49,896 nt of DNA from Candidatus Aenigmatarchaeota archaeon. GTDB taxonomy: Archaea > Aenigmatarchaeota > Aenigmatarchaeia > GW2011-AR5. The notes beneath the pieces are model-generated. The model searched no databases, was not told the DNA's origin, and was given only the letters and a program-made list of their open reading frames with translations. Both the position numbers and the translations under genes were made by a program. The stretch covers positions 1-49,896 of the forward strand of contig JAGVVY010000029.1 of NCBI GenBank assembly GCA_018304585.1, written 5' to 3'. Below, piece after piece: positions 18,590 to 27,124 of the stretch (positions within the stretch are counted from its first letter, which is position 1; each line of letters begins with the position of its first letter).

Positions 18590-18690
18590 GTTTTATAACC
18601 GTTCCATAAGGTAGTATTTTAGCGTTGGTTTTATTCAGAGCTATTTTTTTGTCATTGCAGTGAGTTTTATAACCGTTCCATAAGGTAGTA
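18579..18690. repeat. Unit C: 38-bp perfect direct repeat (18579-18616, 18653-18690) around a 36-bp insert
   Basis: cattgcagtgagttttataaccgttccataaggtagta twice; insert ttttagcgttggttttattcagagctatttttttgt. Confidence 0.95.
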
Positions 18691-18699
18691 AATACAAAT

Positions 18700-18812
18700 G
18701 CCGAGATGGCGGAGCTTGGTCCAACGCGCACGCCTGGAAATTCATGATGCGTCATGAACGAAGAAAGCGTGTGAGCCTTGTGCTCGCGCAGGTTCAAATC
18801 CTGCTCTCGGCG
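18700..18812 (+). tRNA. tRNA-Ser(GGA) with an intron at 37/38 (about 26 nt)
   Basis: GCCGAGA...TCTCGGC acceptor, long variable arm, GCAGGTTCAAATCCTGC T-arm, anticodon loop CTGGAA^intron^A. Confidence 0.9.
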
Positions 18813-18852
18813 CTCTGTTCTTACTTTAAATAAATCACGGAAAAATCAAAAG

Positions 18853-19125
18853 ATGAAAATCGGCATATTCAACGGCTTTAAAGACGGCTTCTATGCCGGC
18901 CTTGATCCTTTGGGCGCATTGGTTCCGAGGGATGCGCCGACATTGGGAAGCGAAGGACTTTGTAGAAAGGCTGCAGGGGATAAAATCGGATACGAGCGCT
19001 CGAAATATTGCGGATTGGCCGCAGGCCTTGCCTTTAACGTTGCCACCGGCGGCTGCATACAGTATTTCATGGAATTGCGCCGCTATGCCACGGGCGTGAA
19101 ACCTTTAAGAAAGTTGTCCGATTAA
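18853..19125 (+). CDS. hypothetical protein
   Basis: 90-aa ORF starting at ATG 18853. Confidence 0.5.
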   Translation: MKIGIFNGFKDGFYAGLDPLGALVPRDAPTLGSEGLCRKAAGDKIGYERSKYCGLAAGLAFNVATGGCIQYFMELRRYATGVKPLRKLSD

Positions 19126-19140
19126 GGATAGCTGATAATT

Positions 19141-19683
19141 ATGGCATCGTTAAGACCCGGAAGATGTTACAGAAGGCTCGAACGCCCTTACACAAGGCAG
19201 AGCATCCGCGTGCCTGCAAAGGGCTACGTCAAGGGAGTCCCCAAGTCCAAGCTCGTTGAGTTCGAGCACGGCACGAAGGGCAAATACGAAAGCAGCGTTT
19301 ATCTCGTTTCCAAGACCGACGTGCAGATAAGGCATAATTCCCTTGAATCTGCAAGAGTCGCCGCCGTTTCCTATCTTGAGAGGAATATGCTCAAGGGCGC
19401 GGCGTTCTTCATGAAAATCCGCGTCTACCCGCACCACGTCATAAGGGAAAACGCCCTGGCAACTGGCGCAGGAGCGGACCGTTTTCAGCAGGGCATGCGC
19501 GCTTCCTTCGGCAAGCCCGTCGGCGTCGCGGCCAGAGTCCACAAGGACCAGAAGATGATAGAGATACAGTCCCCGAAATCCATGATTCCCCTTGTCAAGA
19601 AGGCGATGATGCAGGCCAAGTACAAGCTTCCCACGACCTGCAGGATTCTCGTCGAAGAAAAATCCGGCGCCGGCGCCGTTTAA
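19141..19683 (+). CDS. rpl10e: 50S ribosomal protein L10e (uL16)
   Basis: MASLRPGRCYRRLERPYTRQS... MKIRVYPHHVIRENALATGAGADRFQQGMR. Confidence 0.97.
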   Translation: MASLRPGRCYRRLERPYTRQSIRVPAKGYVKGVPKSKLVEFEHGTKGKYESSVYLVSKTDVQIRHNSLESARVAAVSYLERNMLKGAAFFMKIRVYPHHVIRENALATGAGADRFQQGMRASFGKPVGVAARVHKDQKMIEIQSPKSMIPLVKKAMMQAKYKLPTTCRILVEEKSGAGAV

Positions 19684-19728
19684 TTTCTGAGAATACACTT
19701 TATAATATTTCTCGTTGTTAATTGATGC

Positions 19729-20679
19729 ATGTTAGAGTACGCGCTCCTTGCGGCAGGCATTATGCTTCTTTCCAAAGGCGCCGATTGGCTTGTCGACGGC
19801 GCATCTTCGCTGGCAAAAAAGCTTGGCGTTCCGACTCTTGTTATCGGGCTTACGATAGTTGCCTTCGGAACATCACTGCCTGAGCTCATAGTCAATGTGA
19901 TAGCCTCCATGCAAGGCAGCTCTGACATAGCAATAGGAAATGTAGTTGGCAGCAATATAGCGAATATCCTCCTTATTTTAGGCATATCAGCCCTTTCCCG
20001 AGCTCTGAAAATTCATAGGTCTACGGTATGGAATGAAATACCGCTTTCTTTGCTTGCTGCCATTGCCCTCTTTGCATATTCTTCCCGGACATTTCTTGAT
20101 GACGCATCAGCAGTTATTACAAAATCCGATGGAATCATTTTGCTTCTCTTCTTCGGAATATTTCTCTATTATGTCGCAACCATGGCATTGAGTACAGGCT
20201 TGAAAGCTGACAAGGAAAAAACCGGGACTATGCCCCGTTCTATAATTGCAATAGCATTAGGTATAGTCGCGCTTTATTTTGGCGGAAGATGGGTTGTTGA
20301 AGGCGCTGTCATATTGGCATCCAGCATGGGCGTTAGCGAATATTTAATATCTGCAACAATAATTGCAGTAGGCACGTCACTGCCAGAACTCTTCACTTCA
20401 ATAAGTGCTGCAAGAAAAGGAGAAGATGACATGGCGGTAGGAAACATAGTAGGCTCCAATATTTTCAACATATTTTTCATACTCGGCATTTCCGCTTTGC
20501 TCAATCCCATAACAATGTCAATTCATGCATCTGCAGATATTCTTATTCTTCTTTTCGTAACAGCCTTGCTGTTCGTATTCATGTTCATAGGCAAGAGGCA
20601 CACGCTTGAAAAAAGTCAGGGAGCGATGTTCCTTGTTCTGTACTTATGTTATATAGCATTCCTGATAATACGCGGCTAG
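19729..20679 (+). CDS. Na+/Ca2+ exchanger family (CaCA, YrbG-like)
   Basis: Two alpha repeats: VAFGTSLPELIVN...GNVVGSNIANILLILG and AVGTSLPELFTS...GNIVGSNIFNIFFILG. Confidence 0.95.
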   Translation: MLEYALLAAGIMLLSKGADWLVDGASSLAKKLGVPTLVIGLTIVAFGTSLPELIVNVIASMQGSSDIAIGNVVGSNIANILLILGISALSRALKIHRSTVWNEIPLSLLAAIALFAYSSRTFLDDASAVITKSDGIILLLFFGIFLYYVATMALSTGLKADKEKTGTMPRSIIAIALGIVALYFGGRWVVEGAVILASSMGVSEYLISATIIAVGTSLPELFTSISAARKGEDDMAVGNIVGSNIFNIFFILGISALLNPITMSIHASADILILLFVTALLFVFMFIGKRHTLEKSQGAMFLVLYLCYIAFLIIRG

Positions 20680-21242
20680 ATTATTCCTGCCGCATTTCTA
20701 GAGCGAATTATGCGGAATGTCGCATAGCCGCCTGCAGCAAGCGATAAAGCTGTCAATGCTATTGGCATATAATTCGCTGCAGGATTTGATGCGGGAACTT
20801 CTCTTGCGGCTTCCATTATTGTAGCAGACTTGGATGTCATGTCTTCTGCCGCATATCCTTGCATGCCAAGCATTTCGCTTAGCCCGAAGAATATGCCGAA
20901 TATCGATATGGTCAGCACGACTACCCACGAATAATATTGCGGCTTGAACAGCTTCTCGCCTTTGCCGCTCAGTCTATAATATAGCCACTTGTTGCCCGTG
21001 TCGTTCTTCTCTATGATGCCGGATTTGCAGAGCGTATCGAGATGTTCGGATATCGTTGTCACATGCTTCCCGGTTATTTTGGAAAGTTCGGAAGCGGTGT
21101 AGGGCCTTGCTTTCAGCAGCTTGACGATATCCTGCCTCGTCCCGGCGCTCAGCGCTCTGAGCGAATCCTTGTCGAGCACTTCGGGCATAGAATTAACTGC
21201 CTGCCGCATTAAAAAGGATTTCGGTTTGTTAGGGGGGGTCAT
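20676..21242 (-). CDS. ArsR-type HTH protein with C-terminal transmembrane segments
   Basis: wHTH ALSAGTRQDIVKLLKARPYTASELSKITGKHVTTISEHLDTLCKSGII followed by two hydrophobic segments. Confidence 0.75.
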   Translation of the reverse strand: MTPPNKPKSFLMRQAVNSMPEVLDKDSLRALSAGTRQDIVKLLKARPYTASELSKITGKHVTTISEHLDTLCKSGIIEKNDTGNKWLYYRLSGKGEKLFKPQYYSWVVVLTISIFGIFFGLSEMLGMQGYAAEDMTSKSATIMEAAREVPASNPAANYMPIALTALSLAAGGYATFRIIRSRNAAGII

Positions 21243-21300
21243 CCTGCTAGCGCCTGCAGGACATATAAAGGCTTCTGCGAGTTTAGAGCAGGCTGGGAAA

Positions 21301-21753
21301 ATGGCAAGGAACTATATCGTCTGCGGACAGTTCATGCATACCCGGCGATCCTTGCGGTTTTTGTACCAAAATGCGGCTGCGCTTGAAAGCAGGGCGGCTG
21401 ATGGAATTGCGAATTATGCTAACATTCACGAACTTCCTAATACGGACAATGCTTTTCGCATTTATCGGGCAGTGCTGGAAACGAAGACGCGCCTGCATGA
21501 AATGCAAAGACACCCGGGGCATTTCGCGCGCCTTCCGGCGGCGCTTCTCGCATCGTATCTGGATGCCTCCGACAAATGGGCGACCCTGCCCGTGGAATGT
21601 TTCTTCTTCGCGAATGCAGAAACATCCGAAACAGGCGAACCGCCGGGCTGGATGACGCCCCAAGCCCGCGAAGAGGTTTTGGGCGGCCTCATTGGCGTCA
21701 TGCAAGGAATTGCCGCAATATATGAAAATAGCCCCCTAAACAAGAATTATTAA
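21301..21753 (+). CDS. hypothetical protein
   Basis: ORF from ATG 21301 preceded by TATA-like acatataaagg. Confidence 0.45.
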   Translation: MARNYIVCGQFMHTRRSLRFLYQNAAALESRAADGIANYANIHELPNTDNAFRIYRAVLETKTRLHEMQRHPGHFARLPAALLASYLDASDKWATLPVECFFFANAETSETGEPPGWMTPQAREEVLGGLIGVMQGIAAIYENSPLNKNY

Positions 21754-21780
21754 CCTGAAAATTTCCGATGCGGTCAGAAA

Positions 21781-22437
21781 TCAGGCTTCCTTCTCGCCTT
21801 CTTCCTGCTCGGCTTCGGCACCTTCTTCCCTTGCAGCGGGCCTCAAGGCATCCGTCTCGTAGCCGAAGTCTTCCATCTTTGCGTCAAACGCTTCACCGCG
21901 CTTTTCCTTTATCAGCCTGGCAAGCAGCCAGAAGATCAGCGCAAGGGACTTCTTGCCCTTGTTGTTGCACGGCAGCACAAAATCAATATAAGACGTTTCG
22001 TTGAACGTGTCCGCCAGACCCACGATGGGTATGCGCATCTGCAGGGCTTCCGTTATTGCCTGCTTGTCCTCAAGCGGATCCGTGATTACCAGCATATCCG
22101 GCTCGTAGAAGTCCTTGGACTGCGGGTTCGTCAGCGTGCCGGGCATGAACCTGCCCGTTATGGCCATGGCGCCGACAATTTCTGCGAACTTGCTGACGGC
22201 CTGGGAGCTGCTTTCCTTTTTTGAAACGACGAGTATCTTGCCCTTTTTCGCGAGCATATTTGTTATTATGCTTATCCTCTTGTCAAGCATGCCCACGTTC
22301 AGCACTGCCAAGCCGGAAGGCCGAATCTTGTATATGAATTTCTTCATGTCCGCGGTCTTCGTGGTCATGCCTATGTGGACTCCTGCGGACAGGTAGACCT
22401 CTCTTGGTACAATAAGCTTTTCTTTCGATTTCGGCAT
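21781..22437 (-). CDS. rps2: 30S ribosomal protein uS2
   Basis: YLSAGVHIGMTTKTADMKKFIYKIRPSGLAVLNV...FMPGTLTNPQ. Confidence 0.96.
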   Translation of the reverse strand: MPKSKEKLIVPREVYLSAGVHIGMTTKTADMKKFIYKIRPSGLAVLNVGMLDKRISIITNMLAKKGKILVVSKKESSSQAVSKFAEIVGAMAITGRFMPGTLTNPQSKDFYEPDMLVITDPLEDKQAITEALQMRIPIVGLADTFNETSYIDFVLPCNNKGKKSLALIFWLLARLIKEKRGEAFDAKMEDFGYETDALRPAAREEGAEAEQEEGEKEA

Positions 22438-22484
22438 ACTATCAGCATCAATTTGCATCAAAAAACCTTTTAAAACTTCCCCGT

Positions 22485-22679
22485 TTATTCCGCCCTCTTG
22501 GGCATCATCCTTTTGACGGTTATGGGAAGTATATTCATATCGAATTCTTTGCGCGCTATGTCCTGCGGCATCAGCGACTCCGTCCTGATAAGCGGAGGAG
22601 CGCCCATTGAAAGTTGCAGTGTTCTTGCGGAAATTATTCTTGTAGTTTCAAACCTTGTAAAACCCGGATATTCAAACAT
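22485..22679 (-). CDS. rpoK: DNA-directed RNA polymerase subunit K (Rpb6)
   Basis: GFTRFETTRIISARTLQLSMGAPPLI...ARKEFDMNILPITVKRMMP. Confidence 0.92.
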   Translation of the reverse strand: MFEYPGFTRFETTRIISARTLQLSMGAPPLIRTESLMPQDIARKEFDMNILPITVKRMMPKRAE

Positions 22680-22701
22680 TTTGTCACCTTTTTATAGAGG
22701 C

Positions 22702-23469
22702 TCATCCTATATAACGGACGTCGTCCTTGGATTTCGTCACGTCCTTGAGCAGATTCTTATGTATTTCCTCTGTCTTTTTAAGCCTATCTTCAAGCTCCTT
22801 GACCGTGTTTTCCAGCTTGCCGAGGTCAAGGCTTATTCCAAGAATGCGTATGAGCGAATGCAGAGTCCTGTCGGCGGCTTTGGGATCCATCACGAACGGC
22901 ATGCCCATGGTTTCGCCCATGAGAACAAGGCCGGACATGCCGTACCTTTCCGCCATCCCTGCCAGCATGCCGGATGCGCCGACTATCGTCCCGATAGGAT
23001 GGTCCTTGCCGAAATCTATCTTGTGCTTCTCGTATTTCTTCTTCGTCGCCTTGCTGTCCGCCGCGCCTATGACGCGCGGCTCCTGGGGCGCCTTTCCGTC
23101 GGAGAAGCCGCCTATGGTTATTATATCCTTCACGCCAAGCTTCTTCGCGTATTCCAGCACGCTCTCGCAAAATTCGTAATGCCCCTCGGTCGTGACGCTC
23201 TGCGTGTCTCCGGTAAGCACCACGATATCGCTCTTCTTCCCTTTAATGTAATAGAAGTCGCACCTCAGCAGCCTGATCGTGTCGCCTTCTTCAACCACGA
23301 CAAGATGCAGGAAATGCGGGGAATAAAGCTCGGCCATTTTCTTCATCCTCAGCTCCGCGACCATGTAACCCGCAGCCACCCTGCCCACGTTTCCCACGCC
23401 GGGAAGCCCGACTACCATTACGGGCTTCCTAAGCTTCGGCTTCTCGATAATTTTTATGTAAGAGTTCAT
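22702..23469 (-). CDS. PAC2 family protein (proteasome assembly chaperone-like)
   Basis: VMVVGLPGVGNVGRVAAGYMVAEL...TIGGFSDG...GASGMLAGMAERYGMSGLVLMGETMG. Confidence 0.88.
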   Translation of the reverse strand: MNSYIKIIEKPKLRKPVMVVGLPGVGNVGRVAAGYMVAELRMKKMAELYSPHFLHLVVVEEGDTIRLLRCDFYYIKGKKSDIVVLTGDTQSVTTEGHYEFCESVLEYAKKLGVKDIITIGGFSDGKAPQEPRVIGAADSKATKKKYEKHKIDFGKDHPIGTIVGASGMLAGMAERYGMSGLVLMGETMGMPFVMDPKAADRTLHSLIRILGISLDLGKLENTVKELEDRLKKTEEIHKNLLKDVTKSKDDVRYIG

Positions 23470-23480
23470 TTAATCACTCA

Positions 23481-23639
23481 TTAACTATTGCTTCCCGTGT
23501 AATTAAAACTTTTGGCCATTCTCCTGTACTTCCCGTACTTGTCTGCAGGAGAGAATTTCGGAGGCTCGGCCGGCGCTGGTTTGCCGCCGCATGCGCACCG
23601 GATCAAGACATATCTTCCGCACGCGGAGCATTTGAGCAT
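23481..23639 (-). CDS. nop10: H/ACA RNP component Nop10
   Basis: Hand translation MLKCSACGRYVLIRCACGGKPAPAEPPKFSPADKYGKYRRMAKSFNYTGSNS; absent from ORF track. Confidence 0.88.
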   Translation of the reverse strand: MLKCSACGRYVLIRCACGGKPAPAEPPKFSPADKYGKYRRMAKSFNYTGSNS

Positions 23640-23644
23640 TCTGT

Positions 23645-24406
23645 TCACTCGATCATTTTCGCGGAAGTTTCCACTTTCTTTGACGTGGATTCAAGTTTTT
23701 CAAGTATCTGCTGGAATTCGCGCTCCCCCTTCTTAGCGTCCTTCGTCCTGAATTTGAGCATATAGCGCGGGGCGGACACGTAATGCACATCCACTCCCTC
23801 CTTCTCCGCGTTTGCCAGCAGATCCTTTATTGCGCCAAGGCCGTCCTCGTCATAGCTTCTCAGCGTCAGCTCGGCCCTGAATTCAAACTCCTTCTGCACT
23901 ATGCTCTTGGATGCCACCTCGGCTATTGCCTCCGCCCATTCGGCCGGGATGCCGCGGGAAGTAAGGCCCTCCGCGCCTGATGCCGCCTTCTTGAAGGCCT
24001 TGAACAAGGAACCGAAACTTTCCTGAAGCGTGAACCCGACTTCCTTGTATGCCTGATCCAGCGTTTTTTTCCTTTTTTCGGCCGCCATTCCGAGCATCTT
24101 CTCGGCCTTCTTGTCGAGGTTGTATTCCTTGAGTTTTTCCTTTTCCTGCCTGCTGTCAACGCGCTTCAAGGAAAGCGCGATATAGCCTTCGGCCTCGTTG
24201 ACGCGTATGACTTTGGCGACCCCTGTCTGGCCGACCTTTATGTGATCCTTTATGTTTCTGACCCATCCGGTGACTATCTCCGAGATGTGGACCATTCCGT
24301 CCATTCCGTATTCTTCCAGAAAAACGTCCGCAGAATTAGGATTCAGCCTCTTGACGACACAGATAACAAGCTCCCCCTGCATCGGGAAGCCTCTTTTCTT
24401 CGCCAT
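23645..24406 (-). CDS. Translation initiation factor aIF2 subunit alpha
   Basis: S1 domain GELVICVVKRLNPNSADVFLEEYGMDGMVHISEIVTGWVRNIKDHIKVGQTGVAKVIRV. Confidence 0.95.
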   Translation of the reverse strand: MAKKRGFPMQGELVICVVKRLNPNSADVFLEEYGMDGMVHISEIVTGWVRNIKDHIKVGQTGVAKVIRVNEAEGYIALSLKRVDSRQEKEKLKEYNLDKKAEKMLGMAAEKRKKTLDQAYKEVGFTLQESFGSLFKAFKKAASGAEGLTSRGIPAEWAEAIAEVASKSIVQKEFEFRAELTLRSYDEDGLGAIKDLLANAEKEGVDVHYVSAPRYMLKFRTKDAKKGEREFQQILEKLESTSKKVETSAKMIE

Positions 24407-24410
24407 TATT

Positions 24411-24575
24411 TCAGAGCTCCTCGGCTTGAGCCAGAATACGGGCGACGCCGCCTGCAGGCTGCACGAGCTGCTCGCCGCATACAAGGCATGTTACTATTGT
24501 CGAGGCCTTGCTGTAAGTGATCTGCTCGTTCTTGCATTTCCCGCACTTAACTTTCAGGAACCTGCTGGTTTGCAT
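24411..24575 (-). CDS. rps27e: 30S ribosomal protein eS27
   Basis: FLKVKCGKCKNEQITYSKASTIVTCLVCGEQLVQPAGG. Confidence 0.95.
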   Translation of the reverse strand: MQTSRFLKVKCGKCKNEQITYSKASTIVTCLVCGEQLVQPAGGVARILAQAEEL

Positions 24576-24742
24576 GGGATTTAATTGCAGCAAACCTATA
24601 AATATCTTGAGCCGGACGCCGAAATATTTTATGAAGGTAATTCAAGCCCTGCGTTCAGATGAAATAACAGCGCGAAAAAACATTATAATACCAACTGAAC
24701 ATGACGATAAACAGTATTCTTCCCCTTCATTTTCCATCAAAA

Positions 24743-24761
24743 AACCCTTTAAAACATTTTC
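24743..24761 (+). promoter_or_regulatory. BRE/TATA-like promoter element for the rpl7ae operon
   Basis: aaccctttaaaacattttc, near-identical to 27087-27105 upstream of rpoD. Confidence 0.5.
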
Positions 24762-24782
24762 CCCCCTTAATAAAGAGAGTAA

Positions 24783-24845
24783 ATATTTCGGGCCAAGCCC
24801 GAAGTATTTGCAGCGCGAGTCAACGGCGATAAAAGGACTCCTGCG
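24783..24845 (+). promoter_or_regulatory. Two-hairpin leader upstream of rpl7ae
   Basis: ATATTTCGGGC-CAA-GCCCGAAGTAT (24783-24807, one T.G pair) and CGCGAGTC...GACTC-CT-GCG (24814-24845). Confidence 0.6.
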
Positions 24846-24867
24846 ATAAAAAGCGAGGTGCATACCA

Positions 24868-25182
24868 ATGACCAAACCGGAAGAAATTTTTGAAATAATA
24901 GAAGCTTCCCGCGAAACGGGCAAAATAAGAAAGGGCGTAAACGAGACAACAAAAGCCGTGGAAAGGGGCTTGGCCAAGCTTGTTGTAGTTGCCGAAGACG
25001 TTACTCCTCCCGAGATTGTCATGCATCTTCAGCCACTGTGCGACGAGAAGAAGATAACGCTCGTGAAAGTTCCTACAAAATCCGAGCTGGGCAGGGCCGC
25101 GGGGCTGCAGGTCCCGACCGTGTCTGTTGCAGTGCTCGACGCAGGCGAAGCAAAAGCGAAACTTAATTCAATAGTCAAGTGA
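24868..25182 (+). CDS. rpl7ae: 50S ribosomal protein L7Ae
   Basis: KIRKGVNETTKAVERGLAKLVVVAEDVTPPEIVMHLQPLCDEKKI. Confidence 0.97.
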   Translation: MTKPEEIFEIIEASRETGKIRKGVNETTKAVERGLAKLVVVAEDVTPPEIVMHLQPLCDEKKITLVKVPTKSELGRAAGLQVPTVSVAVLDAGEAKAKLNSIVK

Positions 25183-25186
25183 TAAC

Positions 25187-25393
25187 ATGTCAGACGCCAC
25201 CCCTGCCGAAGTCATCAACATAATAAAGAGATCCGGAGCCAAGGGAGTCGCCGTAGTCAAGTGCATACTCACGGACGGCCGCGACAAGGGCAAGGTTCTC
25301 ACAAGAAACGTGATGGGTCCTGTGGCCATCGGCGACATACTGATGCTCAAGGAAACGGAAATGGAATCCTCCGAATCCTACGGAAGGCGATAA
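25187..25393 (+). CDS. rps28e: 30S ribosomal protein eS28
   Basis: GVAVVKCILTDGRDKGKVLTRNVMGPVAIGDILMLKETEMES. Confidence 0.96.
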   Translation: MSDATPAEVINIIKRSGAKGVAVVKCILTDGRDKGKVLTRNVMGPVAIGDILMLKETEMESSESYGRR

Positions 25394-25396
25394 TGA

Positions 25397-25573
25397 ATGA
25401 AATGCTCTTTTTGCTCAAGGCAGATGGAAGAAGGCACGGGCCTCCTGTTTGTGGACAAGAACGGGAAGATATTTGCCTTCGACTCGAACAAATGCGAAAA
25501 GAACATGCTCAAACTCGGCCGCGACCCGAGAAACTTCAAGTGGGCAAATCCCGCGCAAACATTAAAGCTTTAG
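25397..25573 (+). CDS. rpl24e: 50S ribosomal protein eL24
   Basis: Hand translation MKCSFCSRQMEEGTGLLFVDKNGKIFAFDSNKCEKNMLKLGRDPRNFKWANPAQTLKL; absent from ORF track. Confidence 0.95.
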   Translation: MKCSFCSRQMEEGTGLLFVDKNGKIFAFDSNKCEKNMLKLGRDPRNFKWANPAQTLKL

Positions 25574-25597
25574 GTATAAAGAAATAATCCCGGTGTA

Positions 25598-26095
25598 TTG
25601 ATGTCAGAACTCAGAAAAATCGTAAGATTCATGGATACCGACATAGACGGCACTCTAAAGACCGGAAAGGCCCTGCGAAGAATAAAGGGCGTCGGCTTCA
25701 CGTTCTCAAGAATTTCCTGCATGAAAGCCGGCATAAGCGAGGATCGTAAGATAGGCGAGCTGTCTGCTGACGAGCTGAAGACGCTTCAGAACGCGATAGC
25801 AAGCCCCGCAGTGCCTGCGTTCCTTCTCAACAGGAGGAAGGACATGGAAACGGGCAACGACGTTCATCTTACTAAAATAGCATTGGACTTTGCCAAAAGG
25901 GAGGATATAAACCTTCTGAAAAGGATAAAGTCCTACAAGGGCCTGAGGCACGAACTTGGCCAACCGGTGAGGGGACAGCGCACGCGCAGCTCGTTCAGAA
26001 CGAACACCAGCGTGGGCGTCAGCAAGAAGGCGGTGAAGGAGAAATCCGCGCCCAAGAAGGCGGAAGCCGCTGCGCCGGCGCCCGCGAAGAAGTGA
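25598..26095 (+). CDS. rps13: 30S ribosomal protein uS13
   Basis: ALRRIKGVGFTFSRISCMKAGI...GLRHELGQPVRGQRTRSSFR. Confidence 0.96.
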   Translation: MMSELRKIVRFMDTDIDGTLKTGKALRRIKGVGFTFSRISCMKAGISEDRKIGELSADELKTLQNAIASPAVPAFLLNRRKDMETGNDVHLTKIALDFAKREDINLLKRIKSYKGLRHELGQPVRGQRTRSSFRTNTSVGVSKKAVKEKSAPKKAEAAAPAPAKK

Positions 26096-26163
26096 TGATC
26101 AATGGGACATTTGTATATTTTGAACAATAAAATGCCGGCGAAGAAGTGATTATTAATGGGACA
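26080..26163. repeat. Unit D: imperfect 30-bp direct repeat (26080-26109, 26134-26163; 3 mismatches) around a 24-bp insert
   Basis: gcccgcgaagaagtgatgatcaatgggaca / gccggcgaagaagtgattattaatgggaca. Confidence 0.85.
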
Positions 26164-26674
26164 CCCGAAACAGCATACAAGAAAATACGCGACTCCTGTC
26201 AAGCCGTACGACAAGGAGAGGATAGAAAAAGAGAAAGGAATCCTCACGTCATACGGCCTCAGGAGAAAGAAGGAGCTCTGGCGCGCTGAAAGCATACTCA
26301 GAAACCTCAGAAGGAGGGCAAGAAGCCTTCAGGCGTCCCCGGACAAGCTAAAGGAGCAGGGGCTCTATGCCAAGCTTGCGATGCTCGGCATAAACGTCAA
26401 GACTCTTGACGAAGTTCTCGGGATACCGCTTGAGCAGATCCTTGACAGGAGGCTTCAGTCCGTTGTCGCAAAGAAAGGCCTTGCCAACACGATGAAGCAA
26501 TCGAGGCAGCTCATAATTCACGGCCACGTCATGATAGAAGGCAGAAAAACCAAGTGGCCAAGCTATCTTGTGCCCACGTCGCAGGAAGCTTCCATAAAGC
26601 TTGAAGAGTCGATAGCCGCCAAGATAATAGCTAAGATAAACGAAACTGACGCCAAGCCGGCAGAAGGTGCATGA
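26156..26674 (+). CDS. rps4: 30S ribosomal protein uS4
   Basis: [45 protein letters not shown]...[18 protein letters not shown]. Confidence 0.97.
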   Translation: MGHPKQHTRKYATPVKPYDKERIEKEKGILTSYGLRRKKELWRAESILRNLRRRARSLQASPDKLKEQGLYAKLAMLGINVKTLDEVLGIPLEQILDRRLQSVVAKKGLANTMKQSRQLIIHGHVMIEGRKTKWPSYLVPTSQEASIKLEESIAAKIIAKINETDAKPAEGA

Positions 26675-27063
26675 TGATGAAGCAGAAATTCGCAATAGCC
26701 AGCATATATTCTTCCATGAACAATACCATAATCCACATCACGGACGTTACAGGCGCCGAAACCATCGCAATATCCTCCGGCGGCCAGGTCTCGGACAAGG
26801 ACATGAACAAGGGCAAGGCGTTCACGGCCATGAAGGCCGTTAGGAAGGTCGCGGAAAAGGCCCATGCACAGGGCGTCACTAATCTGCACATCAGGATAAG
26901 GGCGCCGGGCGGCACGAAGTCCAAGATACCCGGTCAGGGCGCGCAGCCTGCTATAAGGGCGCTGGCGCGAAGCGGCTTCAGGATATCCTCAATTGAGGAT
27001 GTGACGCCGATGCCTCACGACAGCATGAGAAAGAAGGGCGGCCGCAGGGGAAGACGAGTATAA
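26671..27063 (+). CDS. rps11: 30S ribosomal protein uS11
   Basis: [31 protein letters not shown]...[22 protein letters not shown]. Confidence 0.97.
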   Translation: MMMKQKFAIASIYSSMNNTIIHITDVTGAETIAISSGGQVSDKDMNKGKAFTAMKAVRKVAEKAHAQGVTNLHIRIRAPGGTKSKIPGQGAQPAIRALARSGFRISSIEDVTPMPHDSMRKKGGRRGRRV

Positions 27064-27124
27064 GCGCAGCCAATGAATCGCGAATGAACCCTTTAAAAGA
27101 TTTTCATTCACATTAAATGTGATA

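Noticed and set aside
24814-24845. K-turn for L7Ae autoregulation
   Set aside because: The stem has a 2-nt bulge and no tandem G.A pairs, so it does not fit the K-turn consensus. Only the hairpins are claimed.
25390-25587. ORF MNEMLFLLKADGRRHG... (in 25261-25587 track)
   Set aside because: The real gene is rpl24e in another frame (25397-25573).
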